Source: JAKSCF01 sp028279945 (GTDB lineage: Bacteria; Bacillota; Clostridia; Peptostreptococcales; JAAYPU01). Taken from it: 21,071 nucleotides of DNA. Below the pieces are notes generated by a model that saw only the letters and a list, made by a program, of their open reading frames with translations, had not been told where the DNA came from and made no database searches. Where the stretch lies: contig JANQMT010000214.1 of the NCBI GenBank assembly GCA_028279945.1, positions 1 to 21,071 of the forward strand, written 5' to 3'. The translations under genes were made by a program, and so were the position numbers. Of the stretch, positions 8,481 to 16,287 are shown one piece after another (positions within the stretch are counted from its first letter, which is position 1; the number at the start of each line of letters is the position of its first letter).

Positions 8481-9380
8481 GTGAATGAACCGATATTTGA
8501 AGTTATGAATTTGGAAACAGATTTGAGAAAATACCCTTTTTCTTGTCACATAGTGAGAAATGAAGGTGAACCCCTCTATATTCCTTCTCATTATCATTAT
8601 GAAATAGAGTTATTATTTTTCTTTTCGGGTGAAGCAGATGTTTCCGCAGGGAATAAAACTTATAAAATGAAAAAAGGAGAAATGCTCCTCATAAATGCTA
8701 TGGAGGTTCATACTATTTTGGTATCTAAAACATCTGATACAAAATATATTACGATAATGTTTAATCCGTCTATATTAAAGTCATCTTTAGGAACATCCTT
8801 TGAAAATAAATATATAACTCTTTTTTCTATGGAAAATAGTAATCTTAAGCGAAGATATACAAAAGATGAACTGGAAGGTACGGTGATACCTATCCGGTTT
8901 GAAAATATATTAAAAGAATTCAAGGAAAAAATATACGGCTTTGAAATAGCTGTAAACAGCGGGATCTATGACATCATACTTTGGATTTTAAGAAATTGTT
9001 ATTCAATTGATAAGAAGGATGCCGGAAACAATTTATCTTTATCCAAAAATCAAATAGAAAGATATGAAAAAGTTTTTGAGTTTGTAGAAAAAAATTATGC
9101 GGAAGATATAAGTTCAAAGGACATTGTTGAGATCTGCAATATAGACTATGCTTATTTTTCCAGACAATTCAAAATAATAACAGGAAAAACATTTCGAGAA
9201 TATTTAAATTTCGTAAGGATTTCAAAGGCGGAAAAACTTTTGCTGACTACAGATATGAATGTGACACAGATAGCATTAGCTGTGGGGTTTTCTAATGCCA
9301 GTTATTTCACAAAACAATTTAAACGGTATAAGCATATTTCTCCTGTTGAGGAGAGGAAGCTGATTTCTAGGGGAGTATAA
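8481..9380 (+). CDS. AraC-family transcriptional regulator
   Basis: This 299-residue protein has an N-terminal cupin sensor (about 30-80: YIPSHYHYEIELLFFFSGE, then KKGEMLLINAMEVHTI). It has a C-terminal pair of helix-turn-helices (about 193-292), including ISSKDIVEICNIDYAYFSRQFK and the family's conserved VTQIALAVGFSNASYFTKQFKRY. Proteins of this layout usually bind a small sugar-like ligand in the cupin and activate a neighbouring catabolic operon. GTG 8481 is chosen from its ribosome site; ATG 8505 is a weaker alternative. It lies between the minus-strand DegT-Gfo/Idh operon and the plus-strand dehydrogenase-ABC operon, so it could control both. The ligand is presumably the imported substrate or a product of it; that is inference from position. 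Confidence 0.88.
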   Translation: MNEPIFEVMNLETDLRKYPFSCHIVRNEGEPLYIPSHYHYEIELLFFFSGEADVSAGNKTYKMKKGEMLLINAMEVHTILVSKTSDTKYITIMFNPSILKSSLGTSFENKYITLFSMENSNLKRRYTKDELEGTVIPIRFENILKEFKEKIYGFEIAVNSGIYDIILWILRNCYSIDKKDAGNNLSLSKNQIERYEKVFEFVEKNYAEDISSKDIVEICNIDYAYFSRQFKIITGKTFREYLNFVRISKAEKLLLTTDMNVTQIALAVGFSNASYFTKQFKRYKHISPVEERKLISRGV

Positions 9381-9478
9381 ACAAAACCTCGTATTACAAT
9401 ATAATTTGGTTAACTAGAGTAGAAGAACTATATTTTAAATACTATTTATAAATATATTGTAATAACAATTAAAAATGA

Positions 9479-9506
9479 TTGACATGTCATAAAAAAATGT
9501 TATAAT
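9479..9506 (+). promoter_or_regulatory. Sigma-A promoter of the import/amino-sugar operon
   Basis: TTGACA (9479-9484) and TATAAT (9501-9506) are both perfect consensus boxes with a 16-base spacer. The 10-base palindrome TGACATGTCA (9480-9489) overlaps the -35 and could be an operator. Expected start near 9512. Confidence 0.75.
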
Positions 9507-9511
9507 CAATA

Positions 9512-9700
9512 TATATTTTAAAGAGAAATAAACAGTTATTTTTAAATAAATAGCATAAGTTAGAGGTTCGTTTTTAAACGTATATTAATATTTGAGCTTA
9601 GAGAAAGAAGGATTTTTTTTGATAAAAGGGAAAAAAATCTACCATATATTAAATACTGTATATTATTAAATATTTAAAATATTAGGAGGAGAAGTGATTT
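9512..9700 (+). other. Long AT-rich 5' leader
   Basis: About 190 bases separate the predicted start from the first gene. Local inverted repeats are visible: GATTTTTTT/AAAAAAATC (9611-9619 with 9631-9639) and CGTTT/AAACG. AGGAGG (9684-9689) serves the dehydrogenase. I recognise no riboswitch, T-box or other known leader. The rest of the gap (9381-9478) is AT-rich with no feature I can support. Confidence 0.4.
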
Positions 9701-10735
9701 ATGGAAAACAAGCTTTTTAACACAATTTATGGAAGAGGACTGGTTGGGGAATTAAAAAACATAGTTCAAAAACCATACCTAGTGGTAACAATGGAGGATG
9801 TTTGGGAGCTGTTTAAGGACGAGTTTGATGATGATGCCATCATTCATTTCGTGAAGACATTAGAATATGATGAAATAATGGCGGAGCTGGATCAACTTCC
9901 AAAGTTTGAAGCAGTGATAGGTTTAGGTGGAGGACAAGCAGTTGATTATGCGAAGATGGCTGCATGGAAAAAACATATGCCTTTGTATCAAGTGCCTACA
10001 TCCATAGCTACAAATGCCGTATTTGGACATCGAGCAGGAATAAGGTTTGGAAGTGTGGTTAAATACGTAGGGTATGTTGAGCCGATTGCTGTATATGTTG
10101 ATTATGATATTATCCAAAATGGGCCAAAAGATCTTAACCGAAGTGGTGTGTGTGATGTGCTTTGTTACCACAATGCAGTTTATGATTGGAAGTATGCATG
10201 GGATCAAGGAAAATGTGAAGAGAAGTGGCCCTATGACCAAAAACTAGCGGATGAGTCTACGGCTGTTAAAGAAAGTATTATTGCAAATATTGAGGATATT
10301 TATAAGCTTAATGAAAAAGGAATAAAGATCCTTACCGAGGGTTTAAGATGGGGAGGTGGAGCGTTTCATAATGCTGGTTGGAATCCACGCCATATAGAGG
10401 GCACAGATCATTTCTTGTTTTATACCCTTGAATATATGACGAAAAAGAAATTTATTCATGGTCAACCTGTTTGTCTTGGCATATTTGTGGGTGCTGAAAT
10501 GCAAAATAATGAGCCGGATAAAATTCTTGAGCTTATACATAGAGCCGGTGTTGAAATAAGACCGGAAGCTATGGGGATAACTTGGGAAGATGTTTTTGCA
10601 GCTATTAAATATGAAAAAGAATATGTGAAAAAAGCAGGTCTGTGGTATACCGTTGCAAATGATTTTGTGGTAGACGATGCTTTTTGTCAAAAGATTAAAG
10701 ACAAAGTTATAGCATTGTATGGTGAGTGGAAGTAA
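9701..10735 (+). CDS. Glycerol-1-phosphate-dehydrogenase-like metal-dependent dehydrogenase
   Basis: This 344-residue protein belongs to the iron-containing alcohol dehydrogenase / dehydroquinate synthase-like superfamily, nearest in wording to the G1PDH/AraM group. GLGGGQAVDYAK (74-85) is the NAD(P)-binding glycine motif. The divalent-metal site is readable as Asp152 (SGVCDVL), His237 (EGTDHFLF) and His253 (FIHGQ), and PTSIATNAV (99-107) matches the PTSxSxD stretch of the group. The DW dipeptide after the metal Asp (AVYDWKYA) also fits G1PDHs. It is the first gene of the operon, 8-26 bases before the lipoprotein gene. Linkage to an importer, aminotransferase and kinase makes a sugar, cyclitol or amino-sugar substrate more likely than glycerol phosphate. 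It probably interconverts a hydroxyl and a ketone with NAD(P)H. Exact reaction unknown. Confidence 0.75.
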   Translation: MENKLFNTIYGRGLVGELKNIVQKPYLVVTMEDVWELFKDEFDDDAIIHFVKTLEYDEIMAELDQLPKFEAVIGLGGGQAVDYAKMAAWKKHMPLYQVPTSIATNAVFGHRAGIRFGSVVKYVGYVEPIAVYVDYDIIQNGPKDLNRSGVCDVLCYHNAVYDWKYAWDQGKCEEKWPYDQKLADESTAVKESIIANIEDIYKLNEKGIKILTEGLRWGGGAFHNAGWNPRHIEGTDHFLFYTLEYMTKKKFIHGQPVCLGIFVGAEMQNNEPDKILELIHRAGVEIRPEAMGITWEDVFAAIKYEKEYVKKAGLWYTVANDFVVDDAFCQKIKDKVIALYGEWK

Positions 10736-10746
10736 AATAATGAATG

Positions 10747-10756
10747 AAAGGGAGAG
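10747..10756 (+). promoter_or_regulatory. RBS fixing the lipoprotein start at 10762
   Basis: AAAGGGAGAG precedes ATG 10762 by 5 bases. The earlier in-frame ATG at 10744 overlaps this site and would put six extra residues before the KKK of the signal peptide. Confidence 0.7.
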
Positions 10757-10761
10757 AAAAT

Positions 10762-12168
10762 ATGAAAAAAAAGCTTACTTGGGGACTAATAGCAATACTG
10801 GTTTTATCTTTACTAGCCGGATGCTCTAACAGCAGCAACGAAGCAGGTCAATCTGCTGAAGGCGGAGAGCCTGCAGCAGTGGAAGGCGTTCGAAAATTTG
10901 AAGGCACTACTATTTACATGATAGCTGAGCAGCAAACACCTACATTGGCATTAGAAAAACAGTTAGATAATTTTACTGAGTTAACAGGTATTCATGTAGA
11001 ACTTGAAATGGCACCTTTCGATAGCGTTGTTCAAAAAGTAACCCTTGCAATGCAAGGCGGAACAGGTGCCTACGATGTTATTGCAACACCATATCAATTT
11101 TTAGGAAACTTGGTTGTTAACGAATATATACAACCTCTAGAACCTTTGATGAATGATGAGCGTCTTAGTATTATAGAGGCCTATGACCAATCTGATATAG
11201 TTGAGGGTATGTGGGCAGCATCCGGCAAGTGGAAGGATAAAATATACGGTGTTTCTGCCAACTCATGTATTCAGTTCTTGGCTTATCGAAAGGACTTATT
11301 TGAAAATGCCGACGAACAAGCTGCTTTCAAAGCTGAATATGGTTATGACCTTGTAGTTCCTACAGACTGGGATATGTATAAAGATGTAGCGGAGTTCTTT
11401 ACTCGTGAAAAGAATGAAACGCTTGCCGGGGAAAAACTTACGCAAGATTTCTATGGGATTACGATGGCAGGGAAACGTCATGATGCTTTAACTTGTGAAT
11501 GGTTAAATTATGCTTGGTCTTTTGGCGGCGGAATATTTGATAAAAACGGAAATCTAATAATGGATAGCGAAGAAAATATTGCTGCTCTTGAATATTACGA
11601 CAGCATAAAAGCATTTGCTCCTCCAGGGATATCCAATAAAACATGGGACGAAAAAACAACAGACATGCAGCAAGGCATAGCGGCTATGACTATAATATTT
11701 AACGATTGTGCTCCTGGAATAGAAGATCCTGAACAATCTAAGGTTGCAGGAAAAATGGGATACGGTGCTATTCCGGTAGGACAAAATCCTGCTGCTCACT
11801 ACGGTGCATGGTCATACTTCATTCCTGCTGAAGCAAAAAATCCGGAGGCAGCATGGGTATTCTTACAATGGTTTAATACCCCGGATGTCCAAAAAGCAAT
11901 TGCACTTGATGGTGGATTCCCTAACTTAACATCAGTTTATAACGATGAAGATTTGAATGTATTACCTTATTGGCAAGGCACTTTAAAGGCTTATGAAATC
12001 AGCTCTACACGTCCGAGAATACCTGAGTGGAACACCATGAATGAAGAACTAATGCTACAACTTTCAAGAGTTCTAACCGGTGAAATCGATGCAGAGGAAG
12101 GACTAAAAAATACTCAAGAAAAATATGAACAAGTATTAGAAGGACAACTACCTTTAGGATATCAATAA
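10762..12168 (+). CDS. ABC transporter family 1 substrate-binding lipoprotein
   Basis: This 468-residue protein is the extracellular binding component of a CUT1-type sugar importer. Residues 1-21 form a lipoprotein signal: MKKK, a hydrophobic stretch, and the lipobox LAGC with Cys21 to be lipidated. A Ser/Asn/Glu/Gly-rich linker follows. The mature domain has the type I solute-binding layout (LDNFTELTGIHVELEMAPFD, GGTGAYDVIATPYQF), ending with helices that resemble other sugar-binding lipoproteins. Two permeases follow directly, and the ATPase gene is probably the one at 18997-20133. An aromatic- and acid-rich mature chain is normal for carbohydrate binders and does not show the ligand. The family call is secure, but whether the substrate is an oligosaccharide, amino sugar or cyclitol is open. 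Confidence 0.9.
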   Translation: MKKKLTWGLIAILVLSLLAGCSNSSNEAGQSAEGGEPAAVEGVRKFEGTTIYMIAEQQTPTLALEKQLDNFTELTGIHVELEMAPFDSVVQKVTLAMQGGTGAYDVIATPYQFLGNLVVNEYIQPLEPLMNDERLSIIEAYDQSDIVEGMWAASGKWKDKIYGVSANSCIQFLAYRKDLFENADEQAAFKAEYGYDLVVPTDWDMYKDVAEFFTREKNETLAGEKLTQDFYGITMAGKRHDALTCEWLNYAWSFGGGIFDKNGNLIMDSEENIAALEYYDSIKAFAPPGISNKTWDEKTTDMQQGIAAMTIIFNDCAPGIEDPEQSKVAGKMGYGAIPVGQNPAAHYGAWSYFIPAEAKNPEAAWVFLQWFNTPDVQKAIALDGGFPNLTSVYNDEDLNVLPYWQGTLKAYEISSTRPRIPEWNTMNEELMLQLSRVLTGEIDAEEGLKNTQEKYEQVLEGQLPLGYQ

Positions 12169-12198
12169 ATAATTTAAAGCAGATATTTTTTTAGAGAT

Positions 12199-12231
12199 AA
12201 AAAGCCGGTAAATATTTTTTATCGGCTTTTT
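12199..12231 (+). terminator. Intra-operon stem-loop after the binding-protein gene
   Basis: AAAAAGCCG (12199-12207) pairs with CGGCTTTTT (12223-12231), giving a terminator-like hairpin that ends in T's. It sits between the lipoprotein stop and the first permease. Such hairpins often allow partial read-through or protect the upstream mRNA, keeping binding protein in excess over permease. Confidence 0.7.
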
Positions 12232-12256
12232 AAAAAATCGAAAGAAGGAGACTGGT

Positions 12257-13153
12257 TTGAAAAAAAAGCAATCAAAATTAACTAGCTACAATACTCTTGC
12301 AGCATTATTTCATACACCTACATTTATTATTCTTTCCTTAATAACGTTAGTTCCCATTTTATATACAATTTGGATCAGTTTATATAATTATAAATTATCC
12401 GTTCCAGGTGGAAAAGATCAATTTATTGGGTTAGATAATTATATTGAAATTATTAAAAATCCAGATGCTTTTGCCTCAATCTGGACTACGTTTAAATTTA
12501 TGTTTATTGCCGTGAGCCTTCAAGTTGTTCTTGGTTTTGCAATTGCTTTAGGAATTAATGCGATCCCCAAATATAGAAAAATATTGACGTCTTTAATACT
12601 AATACCCATGATGGTTGCGCCCTTAGTAGTTGGTCTTATGTATAGTTTTTTTATGAATCCTCAATTTGGTATTTACGCGTATATTATAAACACATTGAAT
12701 TTACCCTTGCCTATAGCGCCTTTAAGTGATGGAAGTACAGCGTTGTTTGTAGTAGCACTGACAGATGTTTGGGAGTGGACGCCATATCTAGCGCTGATGT
12801 TTTTAGCAGGATTACAATCTATTCCTGGAGAAAGCTATGAAGCAGCTCAAGTTGATGGTGCAAATAGCTGGCAAACCTTTATTAATGTTACGATACCACT
12901 CATGATGCCTGTAGTAGTAGTAGGGATTATACTAAGAGCTATGGAAGCTTTCAAAGAGTTTGACAAGCCCTATATATTAACAGGTGGAGGACCTGGTGCA
13001 GCAACAGAGGTGATAGATATGTATGCTTATAGACAAGCTTTTATATCCTATAACTTTAGCTATGCAGCTGCAATATGTGTTCTTTTGTTTATTATTTTAT
13101 TAATTTGTGGTATGTTGTATGGCAAATTTGTATTGGAGCGTGGAAATAGATGA
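12257..13153 (+). CDS. ABC sugar transporter permease (MalF-like)
   Basis: This 298-residue inner-membrane permease has six predicted TM segments, beginning with PTFIILSLITLVPILYTIWI. The EAA loop that contacts the ATPase is present (ESYEAAQVDGANSWQTFINV, about residues 191-210). The start is TTG 12257, supported by AAGAAGGAG seven bases upstream; no ATG fits. The stop overlaps the next gene's start (ATGA, 13150-13153), so the two permeases are translationally coupled and probably form a heterodimer. The short first cytoplasmic region lacks the extra periplasmic loop of E. coli MalF, as usual for Firmicute CUT1 systems. Confidence 0.92.
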   Translation: MKKKQSKLTSYNTLAALFHTPTFIILSLITLVPILYTIWISLYNYKLSVPGGKDQFIGLDNYIEIIKNPDAFASIWTTFKFMFIAVSLQVVLGFAIALGINAIPKYRKILTSLILIPMMVAPLVVGLMYSFFMNPQFGIYAYIINTLNLPLPIAPLSDGSTALFVVALTDVWEWTPYLALMFLAGLQSIPGESYEAAQVDGANSWQTFINVTIPLMMPVVVVGIILRAMEAFKEFDKPYILTGGGPGAATEVIDMYAYRQAFISYNFSYAAAICVLLFIILLICGMLYGKFVLERGNR

Positions 13154-13980
13154 AGAAAAAAAAGAAGAAAAATAGTGAAAATAAATGGATTTATACTCTA
13201 TTAATATTGTACATCGTTATTACATTGATTCCTTATGCATGGCTTATATTAACTTCCTTTAAAACAAGAATAGATTCTTTTGCAATTCCGCCTAAGATAT
13301 TTTTTGTTCCAACGCTGGATAACTATATAGCGGCTTTCATGGATAAAGGGTTTTTGTTAAATCTTAAAAATAGTATTATTGTTACGAGCTGTTCAACATT
13401 TTTTGCTCTCCTTTTTGGATTGCCGTCAGCCTATGCCTTTTCTAGATTTCCTTTTAAAGGAGATAAAGCACTGTTTTATTATCTTTTAGGAACTAGATTT
13501 ACACCGATTGTAGTATTAGCACTCCCCTTGTATTTGATTATGAGTGAGTTATCATTATTAGATAGTTTTGTTGGCATTATTATTGCTCATACTGCCTTTA
13601 ATTTACCCTTTGTCGTTTGGATGATGAAAGGTTTCTTCGATGTAATACCTCGGGAAATTGATGAAGCAGCAAAAGTGGATGGATGTTCGTGGTTTTACAT
13701 TTTTACTAGAATGGCTATTCCTTTAAGTAGAAGTGGGTTTGCAGCTACAGCTGTATTTTGTGCCGTAAATTCGTGGAATGAATTCTTAATGGCACTTATT
13801 CTTACCGGAAGAGGAACTGCTACAATGCCGGTTGCTATTCCCGGGCTCATGACGCCGCAAGGTACGATCTGGGGTCAGATTGCTGCCGTAGGAACTGTAA
13901 TCACTATTCCGGTTTTAATATTTGCTATTATCGTACAAAAAAATATGGTTAAGGGTATGTCTATGGGAGCAGTTAAATAG
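13150..13980 (+). CDS. ABC sugar transporter permease (MalG-like)
   Basis: This 276-residue second permease has six predicted TM helices and the EAA motif EIDEAAKVDGCSWFYIFTRM (about 173-192). The N-terminus is strongly basic (MKKKKKK), which fits the positive-inside rule. A GGAGCGTGG stretch inside the preceding gene acts as ribosome site, and translation restarts at the overlapping ATGA. It lacks an ATPase partner in the operon; the CUT1 ATPase at 18997-20133 is the nearest candidate, and MsmK/MsmX-type ATPases are known to serve several importers. Confidence 0.92.
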   Translation: MKKKKKKNSENKWIYTLLILYIVITLIPYAWLILTSFKTRIDSFAIPPKIFFVPTLDNYIAAFMDKGFLLNLKNSIIVTSCSTFFALLFGLPSAYAFSRFPFKGDKALFYYLLGTRFTPIVVLALPLYLIMSELSLLDSFVGIIIAHTAFNLPFVVWMMKGFFDVIPREIDEAAKVDGCSWFYIFTRMAIPLSRSGFAATAVFCAVNSWNEFLMALILTGRGTATMPVAIPGLMTPQGTIWGQIAAVGTVITIPVLIFAIIVQKNMVKGMSMGAVK

Positions 13981-14021
13981 AAATTCATGAAGTAAAGTAG
14001 ATTAATTTTTAAATTAAATAC

Positions 14022-14029
14022 AAGGAGTG
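14022..14029 (+). promoter_or_regulatory. RBS fixing the class III aminotransferase start at 14036
   Basis: AAGGAGTG ends 6 bases before ATG 14036. The in-frame GTG 14027 lies inside this site and is rejected as the start. Confidence 0.65.
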
Positions 14030-14035
14030 AAGAAA

Positions 14036-15349
14036 ATGAACAATGTTATATTAGAAGACAAAAAATACAATATGCAAGTTTATAGCCCTGAAGAAATCCT
14101 ATTTGAAAATGCAAAAGGGATGTATTTAATAGATTCCAATGGAAAAGAGTATTTGGATTTTTCTGCTCAGTTTTCATCTTGCAGTTTAGGACATGGAAAT
14201 GAAGAACTAATAAATGCTATAACGGATCAGATGAAGAAAATAATATCTGTGACTTCAATGTTTGTAACTAAAGAAAGAGTTGATCTGGCTAAAACACTAG
14301 TTGATTTGGCGCCAAAAGGATTAACGAAAGCTTTGATGGGATGCACAGGTTCAGATGCTAATGAGTTTGCTTTAAAAACAGCCAAGTACTACCAAGGTGG
14401 AGGGAAAATTATATCCTTTTGGAGAGGATTTCATGGTTCTACTGCAGCATCGGCCGGCGCAACCGGAAAGTCAGAAACCATACAGGAAAATAGCAGTATA
14501 TCAGAGTTATTACCTAGAGGTTTTCTGCATACATCACCGCCGTATTGTTATCGATGTGACTTTGGTAAAAGTCCTCAAAGCTGTGATTTTCAATGCTTGA
14601 AATATTTAGAGCAACAGATACTCAATGAAGGCGGAGACAAAGTAGCAGCTGTTATTACGGAACCAATTTTTGCAGCCGGCGGTGTCATAGTTCCTCCGGA
14701 TGGATATCTTCAAAAGCTGCGAGATATATGTAATCAATATGAAGCGCTTTTAATCTTTGATGAAGTGGTTACTGGAATTGGTCAGACAGGGAGCATGTTT
14801 GCTTGCGAGCATTGGTCTGTTACACCAGATATTTTAGTGACAGGAAAAGCTTTGACTGGTGGATATGTTCCTGGTTCAGTGGTATTAGCCAGAACAGATA
14901 TTGGAGAAGCCATGGATAAGTTAACACTTCATGGCCATACGCACTCTTTTTATCCTGGTATGTGTGCTGCTGCCAGTAAGAATTTAGAGATTATTGCAAG
15001 AGAAAAGTTATTAGAAAATGCCACGGTAGTGGGGAACTATCTAAATGAAAGGTTAAATGAATTAAAAGATAAATATGCAGTAATCGGTGATGTTCGTGGG
15101 ATGGGGCTGCTTCAAGGATTTGAGTTAATAAAAGAAAACAATGATAAAGAAGCTAACTTTGAACTTGGGCAAATGCTTTTTAAGAGAATGCTTGAAGGAG
15201 GATTAATTACCGAACTTGAAAGTAGAAAGAATTTGAATAATGTTGTTATTGTTCTGCATCCTCCATTAATAACATCAAAGTCAGACGTGGATTTATGTAT
15301 TGGTATAATAGCGAAATCCATAGAGTACTGTTTAAATGTTATTAAATAG
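14036..15349 (+). CDS. Class III (fold type I) PLP aminotransferase
   Basis: This 437-residue enzyme is of the GabT / 2,2-dialkylglycine decarboxylase / BtrB-like class. Motifs are CTGSDANEFALK (103-114), FWRGFHGST (128-136), ITEP (207-210), FDEVVTGIGQTG (241-252, Asp242 on the PLP nitrogen) and VTGKALTGG (268-276, Lys271 the PLP lysine). A four-cysteine cluster (Cys171, 174, 183, 187 in PYCYRCDFG and SCDFQC) occurs in part of this class and may be structural. It lies between the importer and the kinase/deaminase genes, so it probably removes or adds an amino group on a sugar or cyclitol carbonyl, perhaps paired with the G1PDH-like dehydrogenase at the head of the operon. An amino acid or omega-amine substrate cannot be excluded. 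A GSA aminomutase role is unlikely in this context. Confidence 0.85.
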   Translation: MNNVILEDKKYNMQVYSPEEILFENAKGMYLIDSNGKEYLDFSAQFSSCSLGHGNEELINAITDQMKKIISVTSMFVTKERVDLAKTLVDLAPKGLTKALMGCTGSDANEFALKTAKYYQGGGKIISFWRGFHGSTAASAGATGKSETIQENSSISELLPRGFLHTSPPYCYRCDFGKSPQSCDFQCLKYLEQQILNEGGDKVAAVITEPIFAAGGVIVPPDGYLQKLRDICNQYEALLIFDEVVTGIGQTGSMFACEHWSVTPDILVTGKALTGGYVPGSVVLARTDIGEAMDKLTLHGHTHSFYPGMCAAASKNLEIIAREKLLENATVVGNYLNERLNELKDKYAVIGDVRGMGLLQGFELIKENNDKEANFELGQMLFKRMLEGGLITELESRKNLNNVVIVLHPPLITSKSDVDLCIGIIAKSIEYCLNVIK

Positions 15350-15376
15350 TATGACAAATTATTAGGGAGTTTAGAT

Positions 15377-16270
15377 ATGGATAAAAACATAAAAAGATTC
15401 TTGGGAATAGATATAGGTGGAACTACTGCAAAATATTCTATTATTTTATCTGATGGACAAATATATAAACAGGACTCCTTCAGAACTGGTATTAATCAGA
15501 GAAAAGAGGACTTTTTAGAAGCATTGTACAAGGTAATAGATGGTGCTTTGCTTGAAGACATTGGAGGAATAGGTATTTGCAGTTTGGGTTTTGTTAATTC
15601 TGAAACCGGGATAATCATCAGCGGTGTGGAAAACATGCCTTTCCTAGAAGGCATTAATTTTAAGGAGATTATTTTTAGAAAATACGGTGATATTCCTGTG
15701 CATATATCAAATGATGCAAAAGCAGCAGCAAGAGGAGAAAATTGGCTGGGGGCAGGAAAGGATTGCAGCAGTTTCTTTTTGATGACTTTAGGAACCGGTT
15801 TGGGTGGCGCTTTAGTAATAGACTCTAAGGTTGTAGAAGGTGCCAATTTTAGAGCCGGAGAGATTGGTTATTTAGATTATAATAACAGTCAAGATTTTAG
15901 CGAGAGGTATATATCTACAAAATTTGTTATGGAATCAGCAGCTAGAAAACTAAAGGTGGATAGTATTACCGGAATAGAATTTTTTGAAAAAATTCGAAAT
16001 GGGGATGAAGTTTGTTTAGACATTCTAGACAAATGGATTAAAGGAATTTCTAGAGTAGTGGCTAACATCATTATTCTTATTGACCCAGATAAAATAATTA
16101 TAGGTGGAGGTGTTTCTGCAGAAAAAGACATTCTTATTCCCAATTTGATAAATCAGGTTAAAAAGATGCTGCCCTTTGAATATAGTGATCAAATTGCAAT
16201 AGATGCTGCAAAATGTAATAATAACGCTGGTATGCTTGGTGCGGTTAGCCCGTTTATATTACAGCCATAG
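15377..16270 (+). CDS. ROK-family sugar kinase lacking the zinc motif
   Basis: ROK kinases phosphorylate sugars such as glucose, allose, GlcNAc, ManNAc or kanosamine from ATP. This 297-residue protein has the phosphate loop GIDIGGTTAKY (10-20), the catalytic Asp113 in SNDAKAAARGE (111-121), and the second ATP motif TLGTGLGGALV (137-147). The usual zinc site, a His after GEIG plus CxCGxxGCxE, is absent: the chain reads GEIGYLDYNNSQDFSE at about 161-176. Zinc-less ROK kinases exist, so it is probably active. AGGGAG (15364-15369) is the ribosome site. It lies 27 bases after the aminotransferase and 17 before NagB, so it probably makes the amino-sugar 6-phosphate that NagB uses. The sugar is not known. 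Confidence 0.85.
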   Translation: MDKNIKRFLGIDIGGTTAKYSIILSDGQIYKQDSFRTGINQRKEDFLEALYKVIDGALLEDIGGIGICSLGFVNSETGIIISGVENMPFLEGINFKEIIFRKYGDIPVHISNDAKAAARGENWLGAGKDCSSFFLMTLGTGLGGALVIDSKVVEGANFRAGEIGYLDYNNSQDFSERYISTKFVMESAARKLKVDSITGIEFFEKIRNGDEVCLDILDKWIKGISRVVANIIILIDPDKIIIGGGVSAEKDILIPNLINQVKKMLPFEYSDQIAIDAAKCNNNAGMLGAVSPFILQP

Positions 16271-16287
16271 AAAAGGAGAGTGATTGT

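Noticed and set aside
9512..9700. Riboswitch or T-box in the operon leader
   Set aside because: The leader is long but very AT-rich; no conserved core of a known class and no terminator/antiterminator pair could be found.
10343..10690. Minus-strand open frame inside the dehydrogenase gene
   Set aside because: It is a shadow of the well-supported plus-strand gene, with no ribosome site or recognisable protein; the same holds for similar antisense frames elsewhere.
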